DNA of 64,000 nucleotides from CAYHGX01 sp964356355. GTDB lineage: Bacteria; Patescibacteriota; Gracilibacteria; UBA1369; LOWO2-01-FULL-3. Under the pieces are notes generated by a model. The model was not told where the DNA came from. It ran no database searches and saw nothing but the letters and a program-made list of their open reading frames with translations. Below, piece by piece: positions 43,108-51,534 of the stretch; position 1 is the first letter of the stretch, and every line of letters starts with the position of its first letter. Where the stretch lies: the NCBI GenBank assembly GCA_964356355.1, contig CAYHGX010000006.1, positions 4,653 through 68,652 of the forward strand, in the 5' to 3' direction. The position numbers and the translations under genes were made by a program.

Positions 43108-43578
43108 TTACTTAGCGTTGTTTGTTTCTGCTTGAGTAGCTGCCTGGTCAGAAGTGCTTGTACTGGTTGCAGTCGCATCAGGAGTTGTTGCAGTTGCATC
43201 AGGAGTTGTTGCGGTTGCATCAGGAGTTGTTGCAGTTGCGTCAGGAGTTGTTGCAGTTGCGTCAGGAGTTACTTCTCCATTCAAAAGATCACCAGCACAG
43301 CTCTTAAGTGCATCCTGGACAGCTTTTTGTACGTCAGCATCGTCCTGGTATTTAGTTGCAATTGCTTCCATTCCAGCCTGATCATCAACATCAAATCCAT
43401 GATCCTTGTAGATAGCTTTTGCCTTGCTCTCCAAGCCCGGATCATTGACATTTCCAGACTTAAATACCATACAAGTAGCTTCAATAGTTGCATCAGTAAA
43501 CCTTTGCTTCTCACTCTTTCCACTACAAGCCGTAAAAACAAGCAGTGACAAAAGCATGATAGATAAAAACTTTTTCAT
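43108..43578 (-). CDS. lipoprotein with tandem TPDATAT repeats
   Basis: A 156-residue lipoprotein: lipobox FTAC with Cys18, a domain of about 80 residues with two further cysteines, then five copies of the heptapeptide TPDATAT and a Ser/Thr/Gln tail. The heptapeptide is encoded by near-identical 21-bp units (about 43168-43273), so copy number can change by slippage. Here the repeat is at the C-terminus, unlike the N-terminal linkers of the other lipoproteins. A cell-surface role is likely, function unknown. Confidence 0.75.
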   Translation of the reverse strand: MKKFLSIMLLSLLVFTACSGKSEKQRFTDATIEATCMVFKSGNVNDPGLESKAKAIYKDHGFDVDDQAGMEAIATKYQDDADVQKAVQDALKSCAGDLLNGEVTPDATATTPDATATTPDATATTPDATATTPDATATSTSTSDQAATQAETNNAK

Positions 43579-43608
43579 GTATTTTTATATTACAAATTAT
43601 TATCGCCA

Positions 43609-45351
43609 TTATACTTTAGCAAAGTGTGCTGTCAAACTTGCCAGAGTCATGCTATTTAAAACTTCGTCCTTTGTTAGCCATCCACGGCGTGCAATTCCCA
43701 CACCAAATTTCATGAATTCCTGGTTAGCCAAAGAATGGGAGTCTGTATCAATCACAAATTTCGCACCCTTACTTCTGGCAATTCGCACGTATTTATCAGT
43801 TAAGTCCAACCTGCTTGGCTGAGAGTTGATCTCAAGAGCCACGTTATTTTGCACGCAAGCCTCGATCACCTTTTCCATATCAAATTTCATTTCAACTCGC
43901 TCGTTGATCATTCTTCCCGTTGGATGGGCCAAAATTCGAGTATACGGATTCTCAATAGCACGAATAATTCTCGTAGTTTGCTCCTCCTCATCTAGTCGCT
44001 GATAAGTGTGCGCACTTATAATAACTATGTCCAAATTTTTGAGTACCTCGTCACCAAAATCCAGGGATCCATCTTTCAGAATGTCCACCTCACAGCCCTT
44101 TAAAATTTTAATTCTTCCACTAAATTTCTTGTTTAAGCTATCAACCTCTTCCCATTGTGTTCGAATTTCCTTGCTACCCATACCGTTTGTAATGGGGATC
44201 AACGAAGAATGGTCGGTAATGGCAAAGTACTCATAACCCCTCGCGATAAAACCCTCCGCCATTTCTGCAATGGTATTCTCCCCGTCGCTGTACACACTAT
44301 GACAATGGAGATCACCACGGATTTCTTCCAGCTCAATAAATTCAGGAAACTTCCCATGCTTAAGTCCATAGTCAATCTCTCCGTCATCCTTTCGAATCTC
44401 TGGAATTATATATGGCAACCCAACAGCCTTGAAAATCTCCGTCTCCGTTTTTCCCGAGATGAAATCCTCTTCCTTAAAAACCCCGTATTCGCTCACTTTT
44501 AAACCCATTTTTTTTGCAATGTCTCGAATCCTAATATTGTGCTCCTTACTTCCTGTAAAGTAATGCAGCGCCGCTCCAAAGCACTTACTGTCAACAACTC
44601 TCAAGTCCACCTTTATCCCGCTTCTCAGCAATATGCCAGACTTCGTTTCCCCTTCGGAAAGAGTCTCAATGTTTTCATCGTAGGCCGCAAAATGCTTCAT
44701 CACCAAACTCGAAGTTGAAAGGATTTCACCCTTCACGGTGGTTAAAATATCGATATCGCCAATTGTCTCCTGCCATCTCCGCAGACTTCCCGCATACTGA
44801 ATCTCTTCAATCTCTGGGCATTTTTTCATGTGCTCAATTAGCCTCTCCGCCTCCTGCAACGCCTCGTTTATCCTTCTTCTATCGGATGAAAACGTCGCCA
44901 TTTCCGCAATTGCACGCAAAATATCATTTTCGCTCTTTTCACCCATTCCATCCAGTTTACTCAGCTTCCCGGCCTCGGCAGCATCCTTCAGTTCCTTTAC
45001 ATTTGTGATCCCCAAAGTTGAGTAAAAGAGTTTTACCTTTTTCGGCCCCACCCCACGCAGCCTCAAAATTTCCAGTAGTCCTCGCGGAAAATTTGCCTTT
45101 AACTTCTCATGCTCCTGGCATTTTCCGGTCTCCACAAGCTCAATGATTTTTTCTCTAAGAGCCTGGCCGATTCCCGGAATTTGTTTTAACAAATCACGCT
45201 CTCTTTCCACCACTTGCCTAAAGTCTTTAGGGTAATTTTGAATAATCTGCACTGCCTTGCGATAGGCATTTATTTTGAAAAAATTCTCGCCGTTGATATC
45301 CATCATATCGGCAATTTCCTCAAATACCTCAGCTATTTTTGCGTTGTCCAT
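43609..45351 (-). CDS. polX: family X DNA polymerase with PHP domain
   Basis: A 580-residue bacterial PolX. N-terminal 8-kDa HhH region (EEIADMMDINGENFFKINAY, QIPGIGQALREKI), then polX palm with IGDIDILTTV carrying the catalytic aspartates, then the C-terminal PHP domain (EIRGDLHCHSVYSDGENT, ITDHSS, LAHPTGR, DTDSH) with its metal-binding histidines and 3-5 exonuclease activity. Acts in gap-filling repair. The ATG at 45351 starts inside the 3-prime end of the upstream glycosyltransferase gene (19 nt overlap). Confidence 0.95.
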   Translation of the reverse strand: MDNAKIAEVFEEIADMMDINGENFFKINAYRKAVQIIQNYPKDFRQVVERERDLLKQIPGIGQALREKIIELVETGKCQEHEKLKANFPRGLLEILRLRGVGPKKVKLFYSTLGITNVKELKDAAEAGKLSKLDGMGEKSENDILRAIAEMATFSSDRRRINEALQEAERLIEHMKKCPEIEEIQYAGSLRRWQETIGDIDILTTVKGEILSTSSLVMKHFAAYDENIETLSEGETKSGILLRSGIKVDLRVVDSKCFGAALHYFTGSKEHNIRIRDIAKKMGLKVSEYGVFKEEDFISGKTETEIFKAVGLPYIIPEIRKDDGEIDYGLKHGKFPEFIELEEIRGDLHCHSVYSDGENTIAEMAEGFIARGYEYFAITDHSSLIPITNGMGSKEIRTQWEEVDSLNKKFSGRIKILKGCEVDILKDGSLDFGDEVLKNLDIVIISAHTYQRLDEEEQTTRIIRAIENPYTRILAHPTGRMINERVEMKFDMEKVIEACVQNNVALEINSQPSRLDLTDKYVRIARSKGAKFVIDTDSHSLANQEFMKFGVGIARRGWLTKDEVLNSMTLASLTAHFAKV

Positions 45352-46469
45352 AAAATATCTAATGTTTGTTTTGCTGCCTTTTCCCAAGTGAATTTCTTTA
45401 GTTGTTCACTACCAAGTTTTTTCAATTCCTCACAATGGGCATCATTCTTTGCTAGCGAAATTAATCCATCTTTAATCGAGTTCTTATCATAGGGATCGCA
45501 ATATTCTACAGCTTCACCTCCCACTTCAGGCAGACTGGAAATGCTCGAGCAAAGTACGGCCTTTTCATGAAAAAAGGCCTCCAGCACGGGAAACCCAAAC
45601 CCCTCATAAAGTGAGGGAAAGGCAAAAAATGCGCAGTACTTATAAAGTAAAAACTTTTCTTCCTCTGTGATATATCCCGGCATAATCACCTGATCCAAAA
45701 TCTCCAGTTGCTTCACCTTGTCCAGTAGGTGCTTAAACCCATGTCCTCTTTTTCCCGCCAAAACCAAGTAATAATTCTCATGTTTTCCAGAGAATTCCTT
45801 AAATGCTTCAACCAGCCTTACTAAGTTTTTTTTGCTCTCTAATCTGCCAACAAACAGGATGTATTTACTCTTTTCATTAAGGCCGAAATCTCTAAAAACG
45901 GCCGATTCCTGCACCCCCTTATCTTCATCTTTTGGCGCCTCCGGCCTAGCAAATCCATGATAAACCACCTCTATTTTTTCAGCCTCACAGTTGTAAAAGT
46001 TCACGAGGTCCTTTTTCGTGGCCTCACTTGGCACAATAATCTTCGTAGCGCGCCGCACTGCAAATTTCGTTGATAAATTAAGATAATGAAACTGCATAAA
46101 TGAATAGGACTTTCTTAAGTATCTAAAGGCCACGTCATGAATTGTAATTACGGATCTCATTGGCAAAGATGGTGGCAACGTATGCGAAGGCACAAACAAT
46201 GTCTGCTTTTTCATTTTTCTCATCGCACTGGCCAACCCCAGAATCGTCCAAAAACGACGCCTGTATATCACCTCATTTTTGGCCTCCACCTTCCACTCCA
46301 TCACACTACTTGGAAGCTTCTCCCTCGAGTACAGCACTATCTCAGGACGCTTCGTGATAGGTAAACTTTTCACCTCACTCAAAATTCCTTTAATAATTTG
46401 CCAGCTATAATGCTCTACTCCGGTTGCTTGCTCGCTTGTTAGCCTCGAAGCATCGATGCCAATTATCAT
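45333..46469 (-). CDS. GT4 family glycosyltransferase (mannosyltransferase-like)
   Basis: A 378-residue GT-B transferase. IGIDASRL at the N-terminus and SEATKKDLVNFY match the GT4 branch around mannosyltransferases WbaZ/MtfB. The donor domain shows ILFVGRLESKKNLVRLVEAF, MPGYITEEEKFLLY and SLYEGFGFPVLEAF with the EGFGxPxxE motif. It overlaps polX at the 3-prime end and follows comF by 31 nt, so it is in a mixed envelope and DNA operon. Confidence 0.9.
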   Translation of the reverse strand: MIIGIDASRLTSEQATGVEHYSWQIIKGILSEVKSLPITKRPEIVLYSREKLPSSVMEWKVEAKNEVIYRRRFWTILGLASAMRKMKKQTLFVPSHTLPPSLPMRSVITIHDVAFRYLRKSYSFMQFHYLNLSTKFAVRRATKIIVPSEATKKDLVNFYNCEAEKIEVVYHGFARPEAPKDEDKGVQESAVFRDFGLNEKSKYILFVGRLESKKNLVRLVEAFKEFSGKHENYYLVLAGKRGHGFKHLLDKVKQLEILDQVIMPGYITEEEKFLLYKYCAFFAFPSLYEGFGFPVLEAFFHEKAVLCSSISSLPEVGGEAVEYCDPYDKNSIKDGLISLAKNDAHCEELKKLGSEQLKKFTWEKAAKQTLDILWTTQK

Positions 46470-46500
46470 GGTGATATATTTATTTTCAACATCCAGTCTA

Positions 46501-47187
46501 TCAAAGGCTTCTGGCTCTGGCCAGCACTACGAAGTAAACGGCTCTTGGTCCAACCACAGTAAGCGCTCTCCTGCACTCATTCAAAGTGCTTAAGGTAGTG
46601 GCCACATCATCAACTATTATAATAATTTTCCCCGTTATCTTCATCTTTCCCCCTGCCCCCAAAGTAATAGCCCCCTCTAGATTACTCAGCCTGTCTACCC
46701 TTTTTAGCGTCGATTGTTTGGGTCTATCCGCCTTTAGAAGTGTATCCGTGCAAATACTTATTCTGCCTTGAGTCTCCCTCTCAAGTTCCTGTTGTAGCAT
46801 TTTTGCCAATATCTCAGCCTGATTAAATCCTCTCTGCCTGCCCCTTTTTCTGGAAATCGGAACCGGCAAAATAATCAACTCATCAAGGTTTGTATAGCCA
46901 TCACTCCTCAATCTGCCTGCCAACATTTTCGCTCCCAGCCTCAAAAACGGCCGAAATGCCTTTGCCATATCACTGATCCCGCTGTATTTCATCCTGGTAA
47001 TCAACTTTGCCAAAGTGCCATTTTTATCATATTTAGCACAGCAAATCACTCCGCGTTCATCGCGACCTTCTTCAATTTTCGAATAGCAATTGTTACATAA
47101 ATATTTCCCGCAAACTCCACAGCCAGCACAACAGGGAGAGAAAATCCAGTCCAGCAGCCAATTACGAAAGATAAGAATATACTTCAT
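46501..47187 (-). CDS. comF: ComF-like phosphoribosyltransferase family protein
   Basis: A 228-residue ComF/GntX protein. The N-terminal double zinc-ribbon cysteines are seen in CCAGCGVCGKYLCNNCYSKI. The PRTase domain shows LIILPVPISRKRGRQRGFNQ and the PRPP loop IIIVDDVATTLSTLNEC. In competent bacteria ComF helps single-stranded DNA uptake; here no other competence gene is visible. Start of the minus-strand run comF-GT4-polX. Confidence 0.92.
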   Translation of the reverse strand: MKYILIFRNWLLDWIFSPCCAGCGVCGKYLCNNCYSKIEEGRDERGVICCAKYDKNGTLAKLITRMKYSGISDMAKAFRPFLRLGAKMLAGRLRSDGYTNLDELIILPVPISRKRGRQRGFNQAEILAKMLQQELERETQGRISICTDTLLKADRPKQSTLKRVDRLSNLEGAITLGAGGKMKITGKIIIIVDDVATTLSTLNECRRALTVVGPRAVYFVVLARARSL

Positions 47188-47317
47188 AACTTATCTCTAC
47201 TCCCCAAAGATTAAAAAATCATAAATTAGTTCTGATTCACCTTGTTCCAGATGGCACTTTTAAAATTGGACTTTTCCTCCAATTTAGGTATTATCCTAAA
47301 CTGTAACAACTCAAAAC

Positions 47318-47935
47318 ATGAGGACCACCATAGTTCCAAGAGATGATGAATCCTACACTGTTACTGATTGGCGCGGTGCAGATCATTATGTTTCAGATGT
47401 CCGAGAAACTTCGGAGCAATTGATGGCCATGGACTCCTACCGCTTAAGAATGGAGGCCGAACTTTATTTTTATGATTATATGTTGGTTTCAAGAATTATA
47501 AGTGACGAACAAGATTATTGTCAGCATTTTAGATCACTTTTTTCGGCATTTATGAGAGGAGAATTACCCTTTTTGGTAGATACCGAGCCCAAAGATCCCA
47601 CATTTAGCCAGACTTTAGACGATTTTCATTCAGCTACGATGAATACAAGTCTTTCTCAACACCTATATGTTCATTGTCAAAGCAGAATAATCGCCTTTTT
47701 TCTTAAAGTAGGACTGCTCAATGGTGCAACACCGTGTGAGGCAGAACTACAATATGCAGATCTTGGATACGGGGATTTTCTTAGGAGATTATCCACTGGC
47801 TCCATTAGCCATGCCGTAGATCAAGAGGGGCCATCTCTTAGTGTTCTGCCCGACAGTAAATTCCACACTTCCCTTGAATTGCCGATCTCAACACGAAGAG
47901 AATCAACTAGAATTCGCGCAGCTGGAATTATTTAG
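47318..47935 (+). CDS. protein of unknown function
   Basis: A 205-residue soluble protein with a helical middle (about 25-125; ELYFYDYMLVSRIISDEQD, SQHLYVHCQSRIIAFFLKVG). No signal peptide, membrane segment or known motif. It stands alone, divergent from comF and convergent with the PAP2 gene 3 nt away. Codon usage is mixed and gives no sign of transfer. Confidence 0.55.
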   Translation: MRTTIVPRDDESYTVTDWRGADHYVSDVRETSEQLMAMDSYRLRMEAELYFYDYMLVSRIISDEQDYCQHFRSLFSAFMRGELPFLVDTEPKDPTFSQTLDDFHSATMNTSLSQHLYVHCQSRIIAFFLKVGLLNGATPCEAELQYADLGYGDFLRRLSTGSISHAVDQEGPSLSVLPDSKFHTSLELPISTRRESTRIRAAGII

Positions 47936-47938
47936 TCT

Positions 47939-48592
47939 TTATTTGAAGCTTTTGCCCACGCTTAGGCCAATTGCCGTTCCCACGAGTGTCCCAGCTATGA
48001 AATCGGAAAACCAATGGATATTAGTGGAAATTCCGACCCCAACATATAAAGCCAATAAAAGTGCAATAAATCCTATCGTTCTGTTTTTTTGATACAACAA
48101 AACAAAGGCAGTAACGGCCACCGCAAAGGCCACAGTTGTATGGCCCGATGGCCAACCCCAGAAAATCCCGCCCCTCATAAATCCAAACTGAAAACTATGG
48201 CTGATGTCAGGGCTCAGCGTACTACTGATGAAACCGTGCAACGGGGGAGGCAACCTACCAGTTAGTGACTTGTAAAAGGAAGAAAGCACTACTCCAATAA
48301 TTGCGGCTTGCCCAAGAGCAAATCCAAAGTTTTCGATGCCGACCCTTTTTTTGATTTTTCCAACTAGTATCAAAGTGAGCGGCAAAAATAACGCTGTCAT
48401 TGGCAGCAGAACTACGGCTGGAAATAGAAGTGATTGCAAAAGCGGACTTCTCGTTGCTCCAAAATAAAACCAATCAAAGCCAGATTTTACAATCAAAGCT
48501 GTTAGTAGAATAGTAGCAACGTGCAACAAAATTCGCCGTCCACTAAAAGTTCTCCAAATATTGCCGAAAAACTTATAAAACAGTCTTTTCAT
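47939..48592 (-). CDS. PAP2 superfamily membrane phosphatase
   Basis: A 217-residue membrane protein with about six helices. The phosphatase motifs are KSLTGRLPPP, the central WPSGHTTVAFAVAV, and STNIHWFSDFIAGTLVG, giving the catalytic His and Asp pair. Such enzymes dephosphorylate undecaprenyl diphosphate or phosphatidate at the outer membrane face, which would suit the cell-wall genes here. The basic N-terminus is cytoplasmic. Confidence 0.88.
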   Translation of the reverse strand: MKRLFYKFFGNIWRTFSGRRILLHVATILLTALIVKSGFDWFYFGATRSPLLQSLLFPAVVLLPMTALFLPLTLILVGKIKKRVGIENFGFALGQAAIIGVVLSSFYKSLTGRLPPPLHGFISSTLSPDISHSFQFGFMRGGIFWGWPSGHTTVAFAVAVTAFVLLYQKNRTIGFIALLLALYVGVGISTNIHWFSDFIAGTLVGTAIGLSVGKSFK

Positions 48593-48690
48593 TTTCTGTT
48601 TTTAATGTGGTGGGCGGTAGTGTCCCTTGTTAAAACCTTTGTACCATTAGTAGAATAGTATCATGAAATAAAAAATATTAAGATAAAACC

Positions 48691-49230
48691 ATGTCAAAAT
48701 ATATCGCATTACTTCGTGGAATAAATGTAGGAGGAAACAATAAGGTAGAGATGCCAAAGCTCAAGAAAGTTTTTGAGAAATTGGGTTTTTCTAATGTAAT
48801 TACCTATATTAATTCGGGGAACGTGATTTTTGAAACAGGTGAAAAAGACACAAAAAAACTAATTAAAGAAATAGAAGGATCTTTAAAGGAAGCTTTTACT
48901 TTTGACTTGCGCATTGTCTTAAGAGATGCGGGAAATATTAAGAATATTTGTGGAAAAATTCCACATGATTGGCAAAATAATATAGATCAAAAAACGGATA
49001 TTATGTTTTTGTGGGAAGAAGTTGATTCAAAAGAATCTCTTAAATTAATAGTCACAAATCCCGGGGTTGATTCTTTGCTCTACATTGCTGGAGCGGTGGT
49101 CTGGAATGTGAAAAGGATTGAGTATGCAAAAAGTGGAATGCATAAATTTATCGGAACAAAAATATACAAAAACATGACCGCCAGAAATGTAAATACACTA
49201 AGGAAAATCAATGAATTGCTTGGAAAATAA
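48691..49230 (+). CDS. DUF1697 family protein
   Basis: A 179-residue DUF1697 protein. The signature YIALLRGINVGGNNKVEMPK, then GFSNVITYINSGNVIFE and a C-terminal TARNVNTLRKINELL are all present. The role is unknown. It is more AT-rich than its neighbours and uses A/T-ending codons heavily, so recent horizontal acquisition is possible. The family is common and often transferred between bacteria. Confidence 0.92.
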   Translation: MSKYIALLRGINVGGNNKVEMPKLKKVFEKLGFSNVITYINSGNVIFETGEKDTKKLIKEIEGSLKEAFTFDLRIVLRDAGNIKNICGKIPHDWQNNIDQKTDIMFLWEEVDSKESLKLIVTNPGVDSLLYIAGAVVWNVKRIEYAKSGMHKFIGTKIYKNMTARNVNTLRKINELLGK

Positions 49231-49259
49231 GAGGATTTTAAATTAAGTTTTAACTATTC

Positions 49260-49335
49260 TGGTGGGCGGTAGTGGATTCGAACCACTGACCCTTCCGAAG
49301 TCAACGGAATGCTCTACCAACTGAGCTAACCGCCC
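49260..49335 (-). tRNA. tRNA-Val (GAC)
   Basis: A 76-nt cloverleaf on the minus strand with encoded CCA. Acceptor GGGCGGT/ACCGCCC, D arm GCTCAGTTGGTAGAGC, anticodon stem TTCCG/CGGAA with loop TTGACTT (anticodon GAC), and T arm GTGG/CCAC with TTCGAAT. It points away from the proline-rich gene. Confidence 0.95.
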
Positions 49336-49337
49336 AA

Positions 49338-49415
49338 AGCATGGAGCCTCGCAGAGGCGTAATGCTAAACAGCTAAATGCACGGAGAGAGTGCCGCTAGG
49401 CCGAAAGGAGTGTAC
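49338..49415 (-). repeat. dispersed hairpin repeat R2, in tRNA-Val leader
   Basis: Relative of R1 and R3 (AGCATGG..TAATGCT, then TGCACGGAGAGAGTGCCG and GGCCGAAAGGAGTG). It extends from directly upstream of the tRNA to its promoter, the same placement as R4 at tRNA-Phe. Confidence 0.65.
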
Positions 49416-49442
49416 CTTATCCTCTATAATATTCCAATTCAA
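49414..49442 (-). promoter_or_regulatory. candidate promoter for tRNA-Val
   Basis: On the minus strand TTGAAT, 17 nt, TAAGGT. The -10 abuts the repeat R2, which would form the precursor leader. Confidence 0.4.
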
Positions 49443-49504
49443 CTTGCCGATTTCCTCAAATATGGCTAAAATAAGGTAAATTTATCCACTTAGAAACCTA
49501 TTAC

Positions 49505-50419
49505 ATGGATCCAGCAGCAAATAGTCAATCAGCAGGACAAGGTCAGACAAATCCAACGCCACCAACACCGCCCACGCCACCAACCCCTCCAGTACCTCCG
49601 GTTACTCAACCTCCAGCGCAACCACCAGCTGCTCAGCCTGTTCAGCCAACGCCACCTCCAGTCTTTCCTCCAGCGCAGGCTCCAATGCAGCCTAATATGG
49701 GACAGCCATTTCCACCACAATATCCACCTGGGCAAATGCCAGGTCAGCCAGATATGTCAGGTATGCCAGGTATGCCACCACAATATCCACCTCAAAACAT
49801 GGCCCCTCCAATGGGTAATCCCTACGGAGCCCCAATGTATCCACCAGCAGGCTATCCACCTCAAGGAGGAGGTTTTCCTATGGGAGGTTATGATCCAGCT
49901 TATGGTCCGATGGCTGGAGCCCCAATGGGCGGAATGCCAATGGGTGGAGCTAATCCCTACGGAGGAGCCCCAATGCCCGGAGACCAAAATCCATATGGAG
50001 CCAATCCCTATGGAGGTGCCCCAATGCCTGAAGATACCTCTCCAGCTAATTTCTTGCTTGGCACTAAATTGCCTCCAGTTCTTAAGGTTAAGGTTCCACC
50101 TCATTCATTAAATTTTGACGGAGATTACTTTGTTCGCCTGCTTGCTGGCTCAATCTCCCTTTCCAAAGATGAGAAGAAGAAAATTGTCGAATCTGTCCCA
50201 AAGCTAAAGCAAAGTCAGATCGACGAGCTCATCCGTATTTTTGAAGAAGAAAAACAGAAATTTGCGGCTCTCTCTAAAAAACATGTTCCTCAATTGGAAA
50301 AGCTAGCCGTTCAGCACTACGACGAATGGATGGAGCTCGAAAGTGAAACAGAACTCTCAGCCAAAAAACAACAAGACGACGGACAGGCCGATGCCATCCG
50401 CAAACAGCTGGGTATATAA
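49505..50419 (+). CDS. Pro/Gly/Met-rich protein with C-terminal helical domain
   Basis: A 304-residue protein. Residues 1-180 are low in complexity: TPP/TPPVPP repeats, then PPQYPP and NPYGGAPMP repeats, with no signal peptide. Residues about 183-300 are folded (LPPVLKVKVPPHSLNFDGDY, then SISLSKDEKKKIVESVPKLK and a long charged helix). The helical part resembles the protein at 36689. Proline-rich tails of this type often act as flexible surface arms or assembly scaffolds. Function unknown. A lipoprotein gene follows 17 nt later. Confidence 0.7.
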   Translation: MDPAANSQSAGQGQTNPTPPTPPTPPTPPVPPVTQPPAQPPAAQPVQPTPPPVFPPAQAPMQPNMGQPFPPQYPPGQMPGQPDMSGMPGMPPQYPPQNMAPPMGNPYGAPMYPPAGYPPQGGGFPMGGYDPAYGPMAGAPMGGMPMGGANPYGGAPMPGDQNPYGANPYGGAPMPEDTSPANFLLGTKLPPVLKVKVPPHSLNFDGDYFVRLLAGSISLSKDEKKKIVESVPKLKQSQIDELIRIFEEEKQKFAALSKKHVPQLEKLAVQHYDEWMELESETELSAKKQQDDGQADAIRKQLGI

Positions 50420-50436
50420 TTTTTAAAACAAAATCC

Positions 50437-50826
50437 ATGAACCCACTTTTAAAAGCGAATTTTTTCGCTGCAGTTGTCTCATCTTTAGTTTTATTTTCCG
50501 CCTGCTCTTCAGCGCCCGATTCCACCTCTACCACCAGTCCATCAACTCCTTCAGCAGCAATCAATCAAACGCCTTCCGCCCCAAAGGTAGAGGTAGTAAC
50601 TGAATCCCAAATACAATCTGACAGTGGACTTGCAGCCAATGCCTTAGATAAAAGTGATCTGAAAAAATGCGATGAAATAAAGCTGCAAAATATGAAAAGT
50701 CAGTGTCGTTACAATATAGTAGTTGCTGAAGCTCTTAAAAAGGCCGATCCAAAAATCTGCGAGCAACTAAAAAGCACGCTCGAAGTTGAAAACTGTAAAT
50801 TCGCTATTGGTCCTTCAACTCCTTAA
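50437..50826 (+). CDS. small lipoprotein
   Basis: A 129-residue lipoprotein: lipobox FSAC with Cys23, a Ser/Thr/Pro linker (about 25-50) and a short helical domain with four spaced cysteines (CDEIKLQNMKSQC and CEQLKSTLEVENC), a pattern that suggests two disulfide-linked helical hairpins, likely made by the DsbA-like enzyme at 2863. No known family. Convergent with the secreted protein at 50828, 1 nt apart. Confidence 0.72.
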   Translation: MNPLLKANFFAAVVSSLVLFSACSSAPDSTSTTSPSTPSAAINQTPSAPKVEVVTESQIQSDSGLAANALDKSDLKKCDEIKLQNMKSQCRYNIVVAEALKKADPKICEQLKSTLEVENCKFAIGPSTP

Positions 50827-50827
50827 G

Positions 50828-51520
50828 TTAAAGATTTAGAGCATAGCTCCCTGGGATGGCTGTCCCAGTGGAATCGAAGCAAACATTATAATTGTAAACT
50901 GTTAACGCCTGTACTGCATGACTGTTGTACATGCTTAAGGTGCAGCCATAAACCCCATTTGCATCTGTAGTAGGTGCAGAGATCAATCCTGCATAATAGC
51001 TTCTCCATGAGCCAGCAAATGCAGGCCAGGCACTACAGGAAACAGCAATTCCCACAGGACACGCCTGTACACTATTGTGAGTAGTCAGGGCTGGTACACT
51101 GATAGCAGCACTTCTTACTCTGTAAAATTTACCGATATGGCCAGTGCTTGTAATTTTTCCACCAGCAGTTATATCTCTTGAAGCTGAAATGAACTGATCT
51201 GCATGAATTGACTCCTCAGTACTGAAGCTATCTTGCATCCTAATTTGATTAAGGAAAAGGAAGGGACTATTAACTGTCACTTCTGTAGCACCCATACCAA
51301 GATTTGGGCTGTTAATATAATTCAGTGTTACTTCACCGCCCACTGTTAAATCTCCTGTCGTGTCAGCATTACCATTAATTGTTAGCCCGGTAAACGTGGG
51401 ATGGACTCCGTCAAGAACAGGGTCTGCGCCGAATACTATTCCTGAACTAATCAGGACAACTCCTACTACCACGGAAAATCCAACTATCGCGTTTGCGAGC
51501 TTTATATTCATATTTTTCAT
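50828..51520 (-). CDS. secreted protein with repeated short beta segments
   Basis: A 230-residue protein with an N-terminal signal or anchor helix (about 7-32). The middle has repetitive strand-turn sequence (GLTINGNADTTGDLTVGGEV, HADQFISASRDITAGGKITS) like that of phage tail and surface beta-solenoid proteins. The C-terminal 90 residues carry four cysteines (CPVGIAVSC, then Cys at GVYGCTL and NVCFDS). Pilin-like or adhesin-like roles are possible, but no known motif is present. Confidence 0.65.
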   Translation of the reverse strand: MKNMNIKLANAIVGFSVVVGVVLISSGIVFGADPVLDGVHPTFTGLTINGNADTTGDLTVGGEVTLNYINSPNLGMGATEVTVNSPFLFLNQIRMQDSFSTEESIHADQFISASRDITAGGKITSTGHIGKFYRVRSAAISVPALTTHNSVQACPVGIAVSCSAWPAFAGSWRSYYAGLISAPTTDANGVYGCTLSMYNSHAVQALTVYNYNVCFDSTGTAIPGSYALNL

Positions 51521-51534
51521 TTTTTTTGGTTTTA

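Noticed and set aside
43132..43548. Ser/Cys-repeat plus-strand frame, and the 21-bp repeats as a CRISPR array
   Set aside because: The repeats are contiguous without spacers and encode TPDATAT on the minus strand; the plus frame is the antisense shadow. No cas genes.
49529..50104. Trp/Arg-rich minus-strand frames over the proline-rich gene
   Set aside because: CCA/CCT proline codons read backwards give TGG and AGG; no independent support.
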